Shown: positions 52,633 to 61,837, numbered from the stretch's first letter. The stretch: 64,000 nucleotides of DNA from Deminuibacter soli (GCF_003412455.1 NZ_QTJU01000003.1:124001-188000); one strand, 5' to 3'. The notes: generated by a model from the letters alone, not told the origin. A program made the numbers and translations.

Positions 52633-54360
52633 ATGAATGCAACTATTCAAGCGAACGTTAATGAATGGCTCAATGGTAACTACGATCAGGCAGCCAAAGA
52701 TGAAATAGCCCGTTTACAGAAGGATAACCCCGATGAGCTGGCTGATGCCTTTTACAGGAATCTTGAATTTGGTACGGGCGGTTTGCGCGGCCTCATGGGC
52801 ATTGGCACCAACCGTATGAATAAATATACCGTGGGACTGGCCACACAGGGTTTTGCCAACTACCTGCGCAAAACCTATGGCGATGCGGAAATTAAAATGG
52901 CCATTGGTCACGACAGCCGCAACAACAGCCGCTTTTTTGCTGAAACAGTTGCCAATGTATTTGCCGCCAATGGCATACTGGTTTACCTGTTCGAAGCATT
53001 GCGCCCCACGCCCGAACTGTCTTTCGCCATTCGCCAGCTGGGTTGCAAAGGCGGTGTTATCTGTACTGCTTCGCACAATCCCAAAGAATACAATGGTTAT
53101 AAAGCATACTGGAACGATGGCGGTCAGCTGGTTCCCCCGCACGATAAAAACGTGATTAAAGAGGTGGAAGCCATTAAAAGCGTGGATGAAGTGAAATTCA
53201 CCGGTGGTGAAAGCCGCATTACCATTATCGGGAAAGACATTGACAATGCCTATATCAATATGGTAAAAGGCCTCAGCGTTTATCCTGAAGTAATTGCCAA
53301 ACAGCACGATCTTAAAATAGTCTATACACCCATTCACGGTACAGGCATCACCCTGGTTCCGCAGGTATTGCAGGCTTATGGCTTTACCAATGTGCATGTG
53401 GTGGAAGAACAAAGCAAACCCGACGGTAATTTCCCTACCGTTGTATATCCCAATCCCGAAGAGGCAGAAGCCATGAGCATTGGTTTGAACAAAGCCAAGG
53501 CGCTTGACGCCGACATCCTCGTGGGTACCGACCCTGATGCCGACCGCGTTGGTATTGGTGTTAAAAACCTGAAAGGCGAATGGGTGCTCATGAACGGCAA
53601 CCAGACCGCCGTGCTTGCTTTCGCTTATATGATTGAAGCACGCAAAAAGAAAGGGCTTGCACAGCCGAACGATATGGTGATTAAAACCATCGTTACCTCT
53701 GAGATGATCGATGCGGTTGCCAAACAAAACAACATTGCCTGTTACAATGTGCTTACCGGCTTTAAATGGATTGCCGAGCTGCTGAAAGAAAAAGAAGGCA
53801 AAGAGAACTATGTAATTGGCGGTGAAGAAAGCTTTGGCCTGATGGTGGGCGACCAGGTACGTGATAAAGACGCTGTATCTGCCGCAGCACTGCTGTGCGA
53901 AATGGCAGCCTACGAAAAAGAGCAGGGCAGAAGCCTCTACGCAAAACTGATTGACCTGTATGTACAATATGGTTTTTACCTGGAACAACTGATCAGCATT
54001 ACCAAAAAAGGTATGCGCGGGCAGGAAGAGATTGCAGAAATGATGCAGGGTTACCGCAGCAACCCACCGGCTACCATCAACGGTTCGGCTGTTGTGGAAC
54101 TGCTCGATTACGAACTGCAGACCGGTAAAAACCTGAAAACAGGCGAAAGCTGGAGCATCCAATTGCCTAAAAGCAATGTACTGCAGTTTATACTGGAAGA
54201 CGGTACAAAGATCTCTGCCCGTCCTTCAGGTACTGAACCTAAAATCAAGTTTTACTTCAGTGTAAACACCAAACTGCCCGATGCAGCCGCCTTCGATGCG
54301 CCCCTCGCTTCACTGGAGGGGCGCATAAAAAGCATTATCGCAGACATGAAACTGAAATAA
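52633..54360 (+). CDS. Phosphoglucomutase / phosphomannomutase
   Basis: This alpha-D-phosphohexomutase (575 residues) interconverts glucose-1- and glucose-6-phosphate or the mannose pair. All four domains are visible: FGTGGLRGLMG in domain 1, the catalytic Ser147 in CTASHNPKEYNGYK, the metal-binding GTDPDADRVGIG, the sugar-binding GGEESFG, and the phosphate-binding RPSGTEPKIKFYFSV near the end. The length and an insertion-rich C-terminus fit the PgcA-like Bacteroidota group, so glucose is the likelier substrate. A strong terminator follows. Confidence 0.92.
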   Translation: MNATIQANVNEWLNGNYDQAAKDEIARLQKDNPDELADAFYRNLEFGTGGLRGLMGIGTNRMNKYTVGLATQGFANYLRKTYGDAEIKMAIGHDSRNNSRFFAETVANVFAANGILVYLFEALRPTPELSFAIRQLGCKGGVICTASHNPKEYNGYKAYWNDGGQLVPPHDKNVIKEVEAIKSVDEVKFTGGESRITIIGKDIDNAYINMVKGLSVYPEVIAKQHDLKIVYTPIHGTGITLVPQVLQAYGFTNVHVVEEQSKPDGNFPTVVYPNPEEAEAMSIGLNKAKALDADILVGTDPDADRVGIGVKNLKGEWVLMNGNQTAVLAFAYMIEARKKKGLAQPNDMVIKTIVTSEMIDAVAKQNNIACYNVLTGFKWIAELLKEKEGKENYVIGGEESFGLMVGDQVRDKDAVSAAALLCEMAAYEKEQGRSLYAKLIDLYVQYGFYLEQLISITKKGMRGQEEIAEMMQGYRSNPPATINGSAVVELLDYELQTGKNLKTGESWSIQLPKSNVLQFILEDGTKISARPSGTEPKIKFYFSVNTKLPDAAAFDAPLASLEGRIKSIIADMKLK

Positions 54361-54390
54361 AAAAAGGCCACCGCACGGTGGCCTTTTTTT
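54361..54390. terminator. Terminator after phosphoglucomutase
   Basis: AAAAAGGCCACC and GGTGGCCTTTTT pair over 12 bases with a GCAC loop. Confidence 0.95.
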
Positions 54391-54417
54391 AACCATATAA
54401 CCATAAAGCAATCTTCG

Positions 54418-54777
54418 TCAGAGGTAATCAATAAAAAAGCTGAATACATGCAATGTGAGCAATAGCGCCGTAAGCGCACGCAGTATTTTATGTTGTAGTG
54501 CAAAAAACAATACCATTAGCGCAAGGGCAGATAAGATGCTGATGGTTGTATAGATAAAGCGGTAATTACTGATGTAAGCATTGCGGATAAGCTTGTTCAT
54601 TACAAGGTACACAATCATCACCAGGCAATCCCACGCGAAGTAGATAGCGATCGCCAGCATATCCTTTCTTAAAATACCGCCGTCACCGGTGTTTTGCTGC
54701 TCATACAAGTGATGTCCGCAAGCCTTGCAAAACCTGGCTTCCGGTGCATTAACGGTACCGCAGGAAGTACAGATCAT
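54418..54777 (-). CDS. Zinc-ribbon membrane protein
   Basis: This 119-residue protein begins with a zinc ribbon (CTSCGTVNAPEARFCKACGHHL, two CxxC pairs), then has three hydrophobic segments (about 41-60, 69-92, 100-118). No known family is recognised. The zinc ribbon faces the cytoplasm and may mediate assembly or regulation. It lies after the phosphoglucomutase terminator and before another zinc-ribbon gene on the same strand. Confidence 0.7.
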   Translation of the reverse strand: MICTSCGTVNAPEARFCKACGHHLYEQQNTGDGGILRKDMLAIAIYFAWDCLVMIVYLVMNKLIRNAYISNYRFIYTTISILSALALMVLFFALQHKILRALTALLLTLHVFSFFIDYL

Positions 54778-54828
54778 AGTGTAGAATTGACTGGAGAATA
54801 GGGTTCAAAGAAGGTTGGAAAGCATTGA

Positions 54829-55038
54829 TCAGGGCTGCTCACTTAATTCAGCCACAGCACCGGCATATACCAGTCTGCTGCCATCGGCAATACAAAAAAC
54901 CGCATCCGGAGCATAAACTGCTTTGCATACCATGCAGCTCACCTGCAACGGTGCCTGCTCATGCAAAGGATGCCCGCAATGATGGCAATACCGCGCATCA
55001 GCCGGGCCATTCAACTGGCATTTCGTACAATGGCTCAT
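54829..55038 (-). CDS. Small zinc-ribbon protein
   Basis: This 69-residue protein has two CxxC knuckles in CTKCQLNGPADARYCHHCGHPL and a third pair, CMVCKAVYAPDAVFC, making a possible double ribbon. It is upstream of the zinc-ribbon membrane protein on the same strand and may be co-transcribed. The first ribbon has the same ADARYC/H..CGH pattern as its neighbour, so the pair may be a duplicated regulator. Confidence 0.65.
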   Translation of the reverse strand: MSHCTKCQLNGPADARYCHHCGHPLHEQAPLQVSCMVCKAVYAPDAVFCIADGSRLVYAGAVAELSEQP

Positions 55039-55164
55039 TGTTTAGTAAGGGGTTTTCTTCTGCTAAATATAAGAAAATATCGCATGCAACGCCTGCCATT
55101 CCCTGGTAGTGTATCATGTATAAACTGCCTGCCATTAAAAATGTGGTAACTCAAATGCATGCGC

Positions 55165-55206
55165 ATTCAAATTACCACATTTTCAAATCTTCAAATGCTC
55201 AAATTA
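55165..55206. repeat. Intergenic repeat, family D (octamers), abutting a stop codon
   Basis: ATTTTCAA, ATCTTCAA, ATGCTCAA stand in tandem at 55175-55198. The tail of the repeat runs into the stop codon of the minus-strand Gfo/Idh gene at 55204. Confidence 0.5.
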
Positions 55207-56394
55207 AATTACCCGTTCTTCTATCTTACCGGAGTGCTTGTTTTTGAGAATCAGTTTTTTGGTGCCGAAATGCGTCATTTCTTCTTTGATCAGGTAGTGA
55301 TCCGCATCGTACTCAACCAGGTTGCTGGCTTTGGTTACGCCGGTTTCACCACGCCATATATCCAGTTGCACAGGCTCCCACAGCTTGGTTTTGGCAGATT
55401 TGTAGGCCGCATCAAGAATGGCGTTTACCACATAACCATCGTAAAACGATTCCTTGGGTGCAGTGCCTTTTTCAATGGCATTAAACATGTCCATAAACAT
55501 GTGGTTATAGCCCAGCTCATTCAGCTCATCACCCACAGGGAACAACCAGCCGCTGTTGCTTTCTGCTTTTTCAGCCACATAATCTGCGCCCTTGCCCGTG
55601 GTAAACATTTCAAAGCCGGTACGCATGAAATTATTGATCCAGATAGTACCTTCTGTACCCATTACTTCATCACGCAGGTCAAGTCCGCCACGGAAAGTCC
55701 AGCTTACTTCAAACTGTGCAATTGCGCCGTTTTCATATTTTACCAGCCCGATGGCATGGTCTTCTGCTTCAATCGGTTTTACCTGTGTATCTGCCCAGCA
55801 CATCACTTCAACCGGGCGTATGTTCTTTCCGATATAGGTGCGTGTAATTTCAACGCAATGGCAGCCCAGGTCAAGTATACAGCCGCCGCCTGCTTCTTCC
55901 AGGTTCCAGAACCATTCGCTGTGCGGACCAGGATGCGTTTCACGCGATTTGGCCCAAAGAATGCGGCCCAGTGCACCTTGTTTTACGCTTTCGTAGGCTT
56001 TAATGAATTTAGGCGTGTATACCAGGTCTTCTAGGTACCCGTTAAAAATGCCTGCTTCTTCCACAGCCAGCAGCATGCGTTTGGCTTCTTCGGCGTTGCG
56101 GCCAAGGGGCTTGGTAGTGATCACTGCTTTTTTGTGTTTGCAGCAAAGCAGTACAGCCGCTTCGTGCAGGTTATTGGGCAGTGCAATACATACCATGGTT
56201 ACTTCAGGATGTGCAATAGCCTGTTCCATGTCGGTAGAAATATGTTCTACCTGGTAATCAGTTGCAAACTTCCTGGCACTTTCGTCGCGGCGGGAGTAAA
56301 TGCTCACAATCTTGTCACGGCTGCGGTATCCCTGGATGGATTCTGCATAAAAACGGGCTATGAATCCTGAGCCCAGCATCGCTATTTTTTGCAT
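55204..56394 (-). CDS. Gfo/Idh/MocA family oxidoreductase
   Basis: This NAD(P)-dependent oxidoreductase has 396 residues. The Rossmann motif is in AMLGSGFIARFYAESIQGY, the conserved Pro motif of the family appears as TTKPLGRN (usually EKP), and the substrate domain carries GGGCILDLGCHCVEITRTY. It acts on sugars or related polyols; the substrate is unknown. In Bacteroidota such genes often stand next to nucleoside-type permeases and act in sugar uptake. The permease at 56492 lies upstream, separated by a terminator. Confidence 0.85.
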   Translation of the reverse strand: MQKIAMLGSGFIARFYAESIQGYRSRDKIVSIYSRRDESARKFATDYQVEHISTDMEQAIAHPEVTMVCIALPNNLHEAAVLLCCKHKKAVITTKPLGRNAEEAKRMLLAVEEAGIFNGYLEDLVYTPKFIKAYESVKQGALGRILWAKSRETHPGPHSEWFWNLEEAGGGCILDLGCHCVEITRTYIGKNIRPVEVMCWADTQVKPIEAEDHAIGLVKYENGAIAQFEVSWTFRGGLDLRDEVMGTEGTIWINNFMRTGFEMFTTGKGADYVAEKAESNSGWLFPVGDELNELGYNHMFMDMFNAIEKGTAPKESFYDGYVVNAILDAAYKSAKTKLWEPVQLDIWRGETGVTKASNLVEYDADHYLIKEEMTHFGTKKLILKNKHSGKIEERVI

Positions 56395-56432
56395 AGGAGT
56401 AGTGTGTTATAGGTAGGAGAAAATAAACAGAT

Positions 56433-56468
56433 AAAAAAGCTATTCCATACCGGTTAATATGGAATAGC
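56433..56468 (-). terminator. Terminator between permease and Gfo/Idh genes
   Basis: On the minus strand GCTATTCCATA and TATGGAATAGC form an 11-base stem around an 8-base loop, followed by six T residues. Confidence 0.88.
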
Positions 56469-56491
56469 CTTATGATATTAAAAACAAATAG

Positions 56492-57763
56492 CTAAACAGG
56501 CACGGTATGCTCATCGCTTACCGGCGTGTGATGGTTAGCTGAAATGTTCTTCTTGTCGTTTTTAAAGAACAGGATAAACAGTACCAGTACGGCAAGTGCA
56601 ATACCTGCAGGAATTAACCAGATGGTTTTCCAGTCGTGCTGTGTTTCGTTGAGTTTGTACGCATCTACAATTTTACCTGACAGGATGGTGCCGATTAACA
56701 TGCCCACACCATAGGTAGCCAGTGTAATAAAGCCCTGAGCTGCGCTCTGGAAGCGGGTTCCGGCGTGGTTGTCGGTATAAATCTGGCCGGTAACAAAGAA
56801 GAAATCGTAACAGATGCCATGCAGCAAAATACCAAACAGCAGCATCCAGTCTGCACCACCGGTATAACCGTACGCAAAACAGGCGTAACGCAGTACCCAT
56901 GCCAGCATACCAAAGGCAAGCATTTTTTTAACACCCAGCCTGGTAAAGAACAAAGGCATCAATACCATAAACAATACCTCAGATACCTGGCCAAGCGATT
57001 GTTTGCCCGCAGCACCGGTCATACCCGTATCGTTCAGGAACTGGTTGGTAAAGTTATAGTAGAAAGAAAGCGGGATACAGATAGCAATAGAAGCCAGGAA
57101 GAAAATGAGGTATGATTTGTTTTTCAGCAAACCAATGGCATCAAGACCAAGTATATCACCCACAGTTGTTTTCTGTCCTTTTTTCATGGGCGGTGTGGCA
57201 GGCAGGCTAAAGCTGTACAGGCCCAGCAATGCAGCAGCACCGGCAGCCATTTTAAAAGTCAGCTGCAGGTTGGTGAGCTGTGTAACTTCATCTTTATGTT
57301 CCCAACCCAGCCAGCCGATGATTAAACCGGCAATGATCCAGCCAATGCTGCCCAGTACGCGGATAGGAGGGAATTGTTTGTTGGGATCGGTCATTTGCCT
57401 TAAGCAAACAGAGTTCACCAGGGCAAGGGTTGGCATAAACAGCACCATATAAATCATAATCAGCGGCAGAAAACTATTGTAATCGGCAGCTGATGAAATG
57501 GTCCAAAGAACAATGGCTCCGGCTATGTGCAGCACACCCAGGATACGCTGGGCAGAGAAGAAACGGTCGGCAATAAGACCTACGATAAACGGCGCAATCA
57601 CGGCACCGATACTCTGGCTAAGGTAAGCTGTGGCAATTTCATTACCGGAGGCATTAATGGCCTTGCTGCTCAGGTAAGTACCCATGGTAACAAACCATGC
57701 ACCCCAGATAAAAAATTCGAGAAACATCATAAAAGACAGCCGGATTCCTGTTTGTAATTTCAT
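56492..57763 (-). CDS. MFS permease, nucleoside:proton symporter (NupG) family
   Basis: This 423-residue transporter has 12 membrane segments with the NupG-family opening RLSFMMFLEFFIWGAWFVTMGTYLS and VLGSIGWIIAGLIIGWLG. In Bacteroidota this family is often used for nucleosides or for sugars released from polysaccharides. It is followed by a Gfo/Idh oxidoreductase after a terminator, so the two may share a role in the use of one sugar but are not one transcript. It is divergent from pcm. Confidence 0.85.
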   Translation of the reverse strand: MKLQTGIRLSFMMFLEFFIWGAWFVTMGTYLSSKAINASGNEIATAYLSQSIGAVIAPFIVGLIADRFFSAQRILGVLHIAGAIVLWTISSAADYNSFLPLIMIYMVLFMPTLALVNSVCLRQMTDPNKQFPPIRVLGSIGWIIAGLIIGWLGWEHKDEVTQLTNLQLTFKMAAGAAALLGLYSFSLPATPPMKKGQKTTVGDILGLDAIGLLKNKSYLIFFLASIAICIPLSFYYNFTNQFLNDTGMTGAAGKQSLGQVSEVLFMVLMPLFFTRLGVKKMLAFGMLAWVLRYACFAYGYTGGADWMLLFGILLHGICYDFFFVTGQIYTDNHAGTRFQSAAQGFITLATYGVGMLIGTILSGKIVDAYKLNETQHDWKTIWLIPAGIALAVLVLFILFFKNDKKNISANHHTPVSDEHTVPV

Positions 57764-58010
57764 TAGTGATTGTTTTTGATGCTGTTAAAATGTTGGTTGA
57801 GTAGTTGGTATAGAATAACAAATATTGTTGTAAATTAGAAGCAATGATAAGGAGAAAGTAGTAACCAGCCCTTTGTCTGGCCTGGATTTGCGCACCTGGC
57901 TTACCGGCAATCGTAGCATAATCATATTGGTTTACATAGAAAAACTGTTGAAAAGTACGAAAGAAAATGTGTTTTTTACACATTCCTGCGCATTAACTTG
58001 CATCGTGATT

Positions 58011-58670
58011 ATGAAAAAATTTGAGGACACATACCGGCACAAAGGATTAAGACGTCAGCTTGTAAACCTGCTCAGGGAAAAAGGTATTACCGATGAAAAC
58101 GTACTGGAAGCAATTAACAACATCCCCAGACATTTTTTTTTAGATTCCGCTTTTGACAAAATTGCCTACGAAGACAGGGCTTTCCCCATTGGTGAAGGCC
58201 AAACCATTTCACAACCCTATACCGTAGCCTACCAATCGCAGCTGTTACAGATACAGCGCACCGAAAAAGTATTGGAAATAGGCACCGGCAGTGCCTACCA
58301 GGCAAGTGTGCTGGCCGAAATGCAGACAAGGGTATTCACCATTGAACGCCAGAAAAAACTGTACGAGCAAAACAAACAGTTTATCTTCCGCAACAAATAC
58401 CCCAATATCCGTTTTTTTTATGGCGATGGCTTTGAAGGCTTACCTGCCTACGCCCAGTTCGATAAAATAATTATTACCGCAGCCGCACCCTTTATTCCGC
58501 CCAAACTCATTGAACAGCTAAAAGAAGGCGGCATGATGGTGATCCCCGTAAACGAAGGCGACGACAGGCAACGCATGCTCCGCATTACCAAACTCCCAGG
58601 CGGCGAAATAAAAGAAGAATCGTTTGAACTGTTCTCTTTTGTTCCCATGCTTGTGGGGAAGAACGGGTAG
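58011..58670 (+). CDS. pcm: Protein-L-isoaspartate O-methyltransferase
   Basis: Pcm repairs aged proteins by methylating isoaspartate from SAM. The 219-residue protein keeps the motifs: FPIGEGQTISQPYTVAYQSQLL (post-I substrate text), SAM motif I VLEIGTGSAYQASVLAEM, and the C-terminal LVGKNG. The length is usual. The ATG at 58011 gives the start; the frame upstream to 57873 has no family text. A clear terminator follows. Confidence 0.95.
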   Translation: MKKFEDTYRHKGLRRQLVNLLREKGITDENVLEAINNIPRHFFLDSAFDKIAYEDRAFPIGEGQTISQPYTVAYQSQLLQIQRTEKVLEIGTGSAYQASVLAEMQTRVFTIERQKKLYEQNKQFIFRNKYPNIRFFYGDGFEGLPAYAQFDKIIITAAAPFIPPKLIEQLKEGGMMVIPVNEGDDRQRMLRITKLPGGEIKEESFELFSFVPMLVGKNG

Positions 58671-58678
58671 CGTACAAT

Positions 58679-58710
58679 AAAAAATCCGCTTTTAGCAAAG
58701 CGGATTTTTT
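58679..58710. terminator. Terminator after pcm
   Basis: AATCCGCTTT and AAAGCGGATT with a TAGC loop, flanked by A and T runs, form a bidirectional terminator for pcm and the convergent MATE gene. Confidence 0.92.
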
Positions 58711-58714
58711 ATTG

Positions 58715-58757
58715 TTTGGATAACCATACAACCATTCAGCAATGTCAACCATCTAAA
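58715..58757. repeat. Intergenic repeat, family C, containing MATE stop
   Basis: AACCATACAACCATTCAGCAATG and AACCATC words lead into the stop codon of the minus-strand MATE gene. The text on the minus strand (TAGATGGTTGAC, TGAATGGTTGTATGG) resembles that after the TlpA stop at 38988 (TAGATGGCTGAATGG). Confidence 0.5.
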
Positions 58758-60111
58758 TGATTTTCCTCTTCCACCGCCCGCTCATCATGTACCAGAATGA
58801 GGGTACGAACAACACAATCCAGTACAGCATTTCACTCATCCAGCCGTAAATAATCGAGAGGTTGAATACTTCCAGTACCAGGTATACATACAAACCGTAG
58901 AAGATAATGGCAATGCTTTCGCTGAGCAGGTTAATCACCGTGTTGCCGGTACCTGTAACTGCGTTGAGCCAGATAGTAGAGATAGATTGCAGTACCAGCG
59001 CAAGTGACACCACGCGTACTACGGGAATGGCTGCTGTTATAAACGCATCGCCCTGGCCATAAATGCGAAGAAAGAACCCGGGTGCAATGTTCAGCAAGGT
59101 ACATACTACAATGGCAAAACCCAGGCTTAACCGCACAATGCGCCATACCAGGTCAATAACCCGGTGCTGCTGCTGCTGGCCGATGATATTGCTCACCATG
59201 GTATTGCTGGTAGCAGCAAAGGCCCAGGTTACACAACCGAACAGGCCGAATATATTGCGCATGGTATTGGATACTGCCAGTGCCAGCTCGCCATGATGTT
59301 CAATCAGGATATAAAAGAACTCCCACGTTACAATGCTGATGGCGTTCTGCAAAATAAGCGGGGCCGATTGCTCTACAATAAGCCGGGTTTGCGTGGCATC
59401 GTATTGAAAATTTTTAAACAGCTGCAGTTGTTTGCTGATGCCCTTCCAGCGCATTACAGCGAAAATAATCACCAGCCCTGCTGCTTCGGCGGTAATAGAG
59501 GCCACGGCTGCTCCGTTAAAACCCATGGCCGGCATACCCCAATGGCCTTTTATCAGGCCATAGTCCAGCACAATGTTTACCACGGTTTCAGCCAGTGTGC
59601 CAATTACCAGGAATTTGCTTTGGTTGGTGCCCACCAGCAGCGCATTGCGCATCTGGTAAATGTATAAAAAGGGGAGGCCCCATATGCGGATATACAAAAA
59701 GTGCAGCGCCATCTGCAGGTTCTCCGGGTCGTGTAACGATCGCGCCAGTACCGCAGGCGCAATAAAAAAGGTAATGGCAATGCCTGCCAGCGCAAAAACC
59801 AGTGCAATGCGGATACCCTGGTGAAACAGGTTGCCGATTTCCTCAATACGGTTTTCACCGGCCCTGCGCGAAATCAGCGCCTGCAATCCGCTGTTCAACC
59901 CCGCGCCGATTACGGCAAAAATGAGGTAATACACCCCGGTAATGCCTGCCACGGCCAGGGATTTTACACCCAGTGAGCCAAGAAAAATATTATTGGTAAT
60001 AAAGTTGATCTGCGGCACTACGATAGACGCTGCTATGGGCATGGCGATTTTTAAAATCTGCCGGTTGCTCACTGTCAGCTGAAGATTGATATCGGGCCTG
60101 GTTTGCACCAT
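58753..60111 (-). CDS. MATE family efflux transporter
   Basis: This 452-residue, 12-helix protein is a multidrug and toxin extrusion transporter. The opening ILKIAMPIAASIVVPQINFITNNIFLGSLGVKSLAVAGITGVYYLIFAVIGAGLNSGLQALISRRAGE shows the MATE helix 1-2 motif, and the second half repeats it. NorM-like sodium- or proton-coupled export of cationic compounds is expected. It has its own good promoter upstream at 60122-60153. Confidence 0.88.
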   Translation of the reverse strand: MVQTRPDINLQLTVSNRQILKIAMPIAASIVVPQINFITNNIFLGSLGVKSLAVAGITGVYYLIFAVIGAGLNSGLQALISRRAGENRIEEIGNLFHQGIRIALVFALAGIAITFFIAPAVLARSLHDPENLQMALHFLYIRIWGLPFLYIYQMRNALLVGTNQSKFLVIGTLAETVVNIVLDYGLIKGHWGMPAMGFNGAAVASITAEAAGLVIIFAVMRWKGISKQLQLFKNFQYDATQTRLIVEQSAPLILQNAISIVTWEFFYILIEHHGELALAVSNTMRNIFGLFGCVTWAFAATSNTMVSNIIGQQQQHRVIDLVWRIVRLSLGFAIVVCTLLNIAPGFFLRIYGQGDAFITAAIPVVRVVSLALVLQSISTIWLNAVTGTGNTVINLLSESIAIIFYGLYVYLVLEVFNLSIIYGWMSEMLYWIVLFVPSFWYMMSGRWKRKII

Positions 60112-60121
60112 AAAGGAGGCG

Positions 60122-60153
60122 CAAAATTACAATTACCCCCGGCAACTATCAAA
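60122..60153 (-). promoter_or_regulatory. MATE gene promoter, full Bacteroidota consensus
   Basis: TTTG (60153-60150) is followed after 20 bases by TAATTTTG (60129-60122), a full match to TTTG-N19/20-TAnnTTTG. The -7 element ends 10 bases before the ATG, so the leader is very short. Confidence 0.7.
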
Positions 60154-60309
60154 TCAATGTCATTAAGTTAAGTGTAATGGCAGGGCTTCCGGCATTTTCT
60201 TTTTTTGCCACTGCACAATAAAAGATGCCCTTTATTCATTAAATGGCATTGACAATCAAATAAACAACACAAAAGTATTTTTGTAACATTGCATTTTGAA
60301 CAGGACTTT

Positions 60310-61131
60310 ATGGTACAAAAGACGTTTGCGATATACACCCAGTTGGAAGGAACGGCAAGGTTATACATTGAAGCAGGCATGAGCCAGCTCGCCTGCTGGA
60401 TCAAAGACCTTCAAACCGGGCAGGTTCAGGCTTTTGAATTGTTTGAATTTGACCAGGATAAGGCGCTGATTAATTTCGGCGAGATATTCAGGCTCATTAA
60501 ACTGCATTCCAAAATCCTCGAATCAAGCTATGCCGGCACCACTATTATCTGGGAGAATGAAGAATGCCTGCTGGTGCCCGAAAAATATGCCTACCGCGTG
60601 TCTGCAGGTGATTACCTCGATATGGTATACGGTCATGCCCCGGGCGCCATTACTGCCCAGCAGCCTGCGCTTACTGCCAACGCCATTTTCCGTGCACCAC
60701 GCAGCTGGAAAGAGGAGCTGGACAAACATTTCCCCTTTGCCAAATACACCCATAAATTCCAGGGTATTTATGCCGGCAACCATGCCACCGATATCACAGA
60801 TGGCGTGCGTGTGTTCTTTTACCGCGGCCATTTTTTCCTGATCCTGTACCGCGACAGCCAGTTACAGCTCATCAGGCGTTTTGCGTACCAGACGCCGGAA
60901 GATGTGGTGTACTATATCCTCAATACCTTTGAACAGTATGATCTGTCACCTGCAGAAACCGATGTTTGCATTTCCGGCTTAATTGACCTGCGTTCGGCCC
61001 TGTACAGCGAATTATACAAATACCTGCAGAACCTGAAAGTAGAAGAATACAACGATGAAGGCATGGAAGACGCTGCTTTTGGCGAATACCCGTATCATTA
61101 TTTTTTACCATTTTTAAAAACCGTAGGCTAA
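60310..61131 (+). CDS. DUF3822 family protein
   Basis: This 273-residue protein matches the Bacteroidota DUF3822 family, which I recall standing directly before rsmD. Text such as KLHSKILESSYAGTTIIWENEECLLVPEKYAY, FPFAKYTHKFQGIYAG and VFFYRGHFFLILYRDSQLQLIRRFAYQTPEDVVYYILNTFEQY is visible. The role is unknown. No signal peptide or membrane segment is seen. The ATG at 60310 is used; a TTG at 60289 is less likely. The stop overlaps the rsmD start in the classic TAATG form. Confidence 0.85.
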   Translation: MVQKTFAIYTQLEGTARLYIEAGMSQLACWIKDLQTGQVQAFELFEFDQDKALINFGEIFRLIKLHSKILESSYAGTTIIWENEECLLVPEKYAYRVSAGDYLDMVYGHAPGAITAQQPALTANAIFRAPRSWKEELDKHFPFAKYTHKFQGIYAGNHATDITDGVRVFFYRGHFFLILYRDSQLQLIRRFAYQTPEDVVYYILNTFEQYDLSPAETDVCISGLIDLRSALYSELYKYLQNLKVEEYNDEGMEDAAFGEYPYHYFLPFLKTVG

Positions 61132-61685
61132 TGAGGATCATTTCCGGCAAATTCGGCGGCAGGCGCATCAATCCGCCTGCAAACATGCCGCATACACGGC
61201 CTACGACAGATATTGCCAAAGAGGGACTGTTTAATATTCTGCAGAACAGGATAGATTTTGAAGACATCACAACCTTAGACCTGTTCGGCGGTACCGGCAG
61301 CATCAGCTACGAGCTGGCATCCCGCGGTGCAGCTGATTTAACCATTATAGAAAAAGATCCGGCCATGCATGCATTCATCAAAAAGAATGTAGCAATGATG
61401 GGTATCGAAAACTGCAAAGTGCTGAAACTGGAAGTATTCAGCTTCCTGGCATCCTGCACCGGCCAGTTCGATTTTATTTTTGCCGGCCCGCCCTACGCAT
61501 TGGGCACCATCGATGAAATTCCCAAAATAATAGTTGCACAAAAACTCATTGCCCCAGGCGGCTTCTTTGTGCTGGAACACACGCCCCGCAACGGTTACGA
61601 GCAATACCCCGGCTTCAGCTTTGTACGCAATTACGGCACCACGTTGTTCTCCTTTTTCGAATCTGCAGAAGAACCGGGAGCATAG
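61131..61685 (+). CDS. rsmD: 16S rRNA (guanine(966)-N2)-methyltransferase RsmD
   Basis: RsmD methylates G966 in 16S rRNA within the 30S subunit. The 184-residue Rossmann-fold enzyme has the opening MRIISGKFGGRRI, TRPTTDIAKEGLFNIL and SAM motif I LDLFGGTGSISYEL. The catalytic motif IV is usually DPPY or NPPY but here reads AGPPY (Gly119), which is unusual and may alter the catalytic mechanism. The start overlaps the DUF3822 stop by one base, so the two are co-translated. Confidence 0.88.
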   Translation: MRIISGKFGGRRINPPANMPHTRPTTDIAKEGLFNILQNRIDFEDITTLDLFGGTGSISYELASRGAADLTIIEKDPAMHAFIKKNVAMMGIENCKVLKLEVFSFLASCTGQFDFIFAGPPYALGTIDEIPKIIVAQKLIAPGGFFVLEHTPRNGYEQYPGFSFVRNYGTTLFSFFESAEEPGA

Positions 61686-61703
61686 CGAGATATATTTCTC
61701 GCT
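61684..61703. other. Hairpin overlapping the rsmD stop
   Basis: AGCGAGA and TCTCGCT pair around TATATT just at the rsmD stop codon. There is no T run, so it is not a normal terminator; it may stabilise the 3' end of the mRNA. Confidence 0.4.
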
Positions 61704-61837
61704 GAATCCGCATCACTAAAAACTGCGCATAGTGATGCAACACTAAGAACCTCCGTGCACTATGTGTTGCTGTCTTTGTGCCATCTGTGGTTAAAAAGCG
61801 TGCATCGATCAATCTCCGCGTAAATAAGCCTCCGCTA

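Noticed and set aside
52714-54162. Open frame of 482 codons on the minus strand
   Set aside because: It lies wholly opposite the phosphoglucomutase gene and its translation has no family text, with many His and Phe residues typical of antisense frames.
55159-56034. Open frame of 291 codons on the plus strand
   Set aside because: It is antisense to the Gfo/Idh gene and begins in repeat sequence; no family text is seen.
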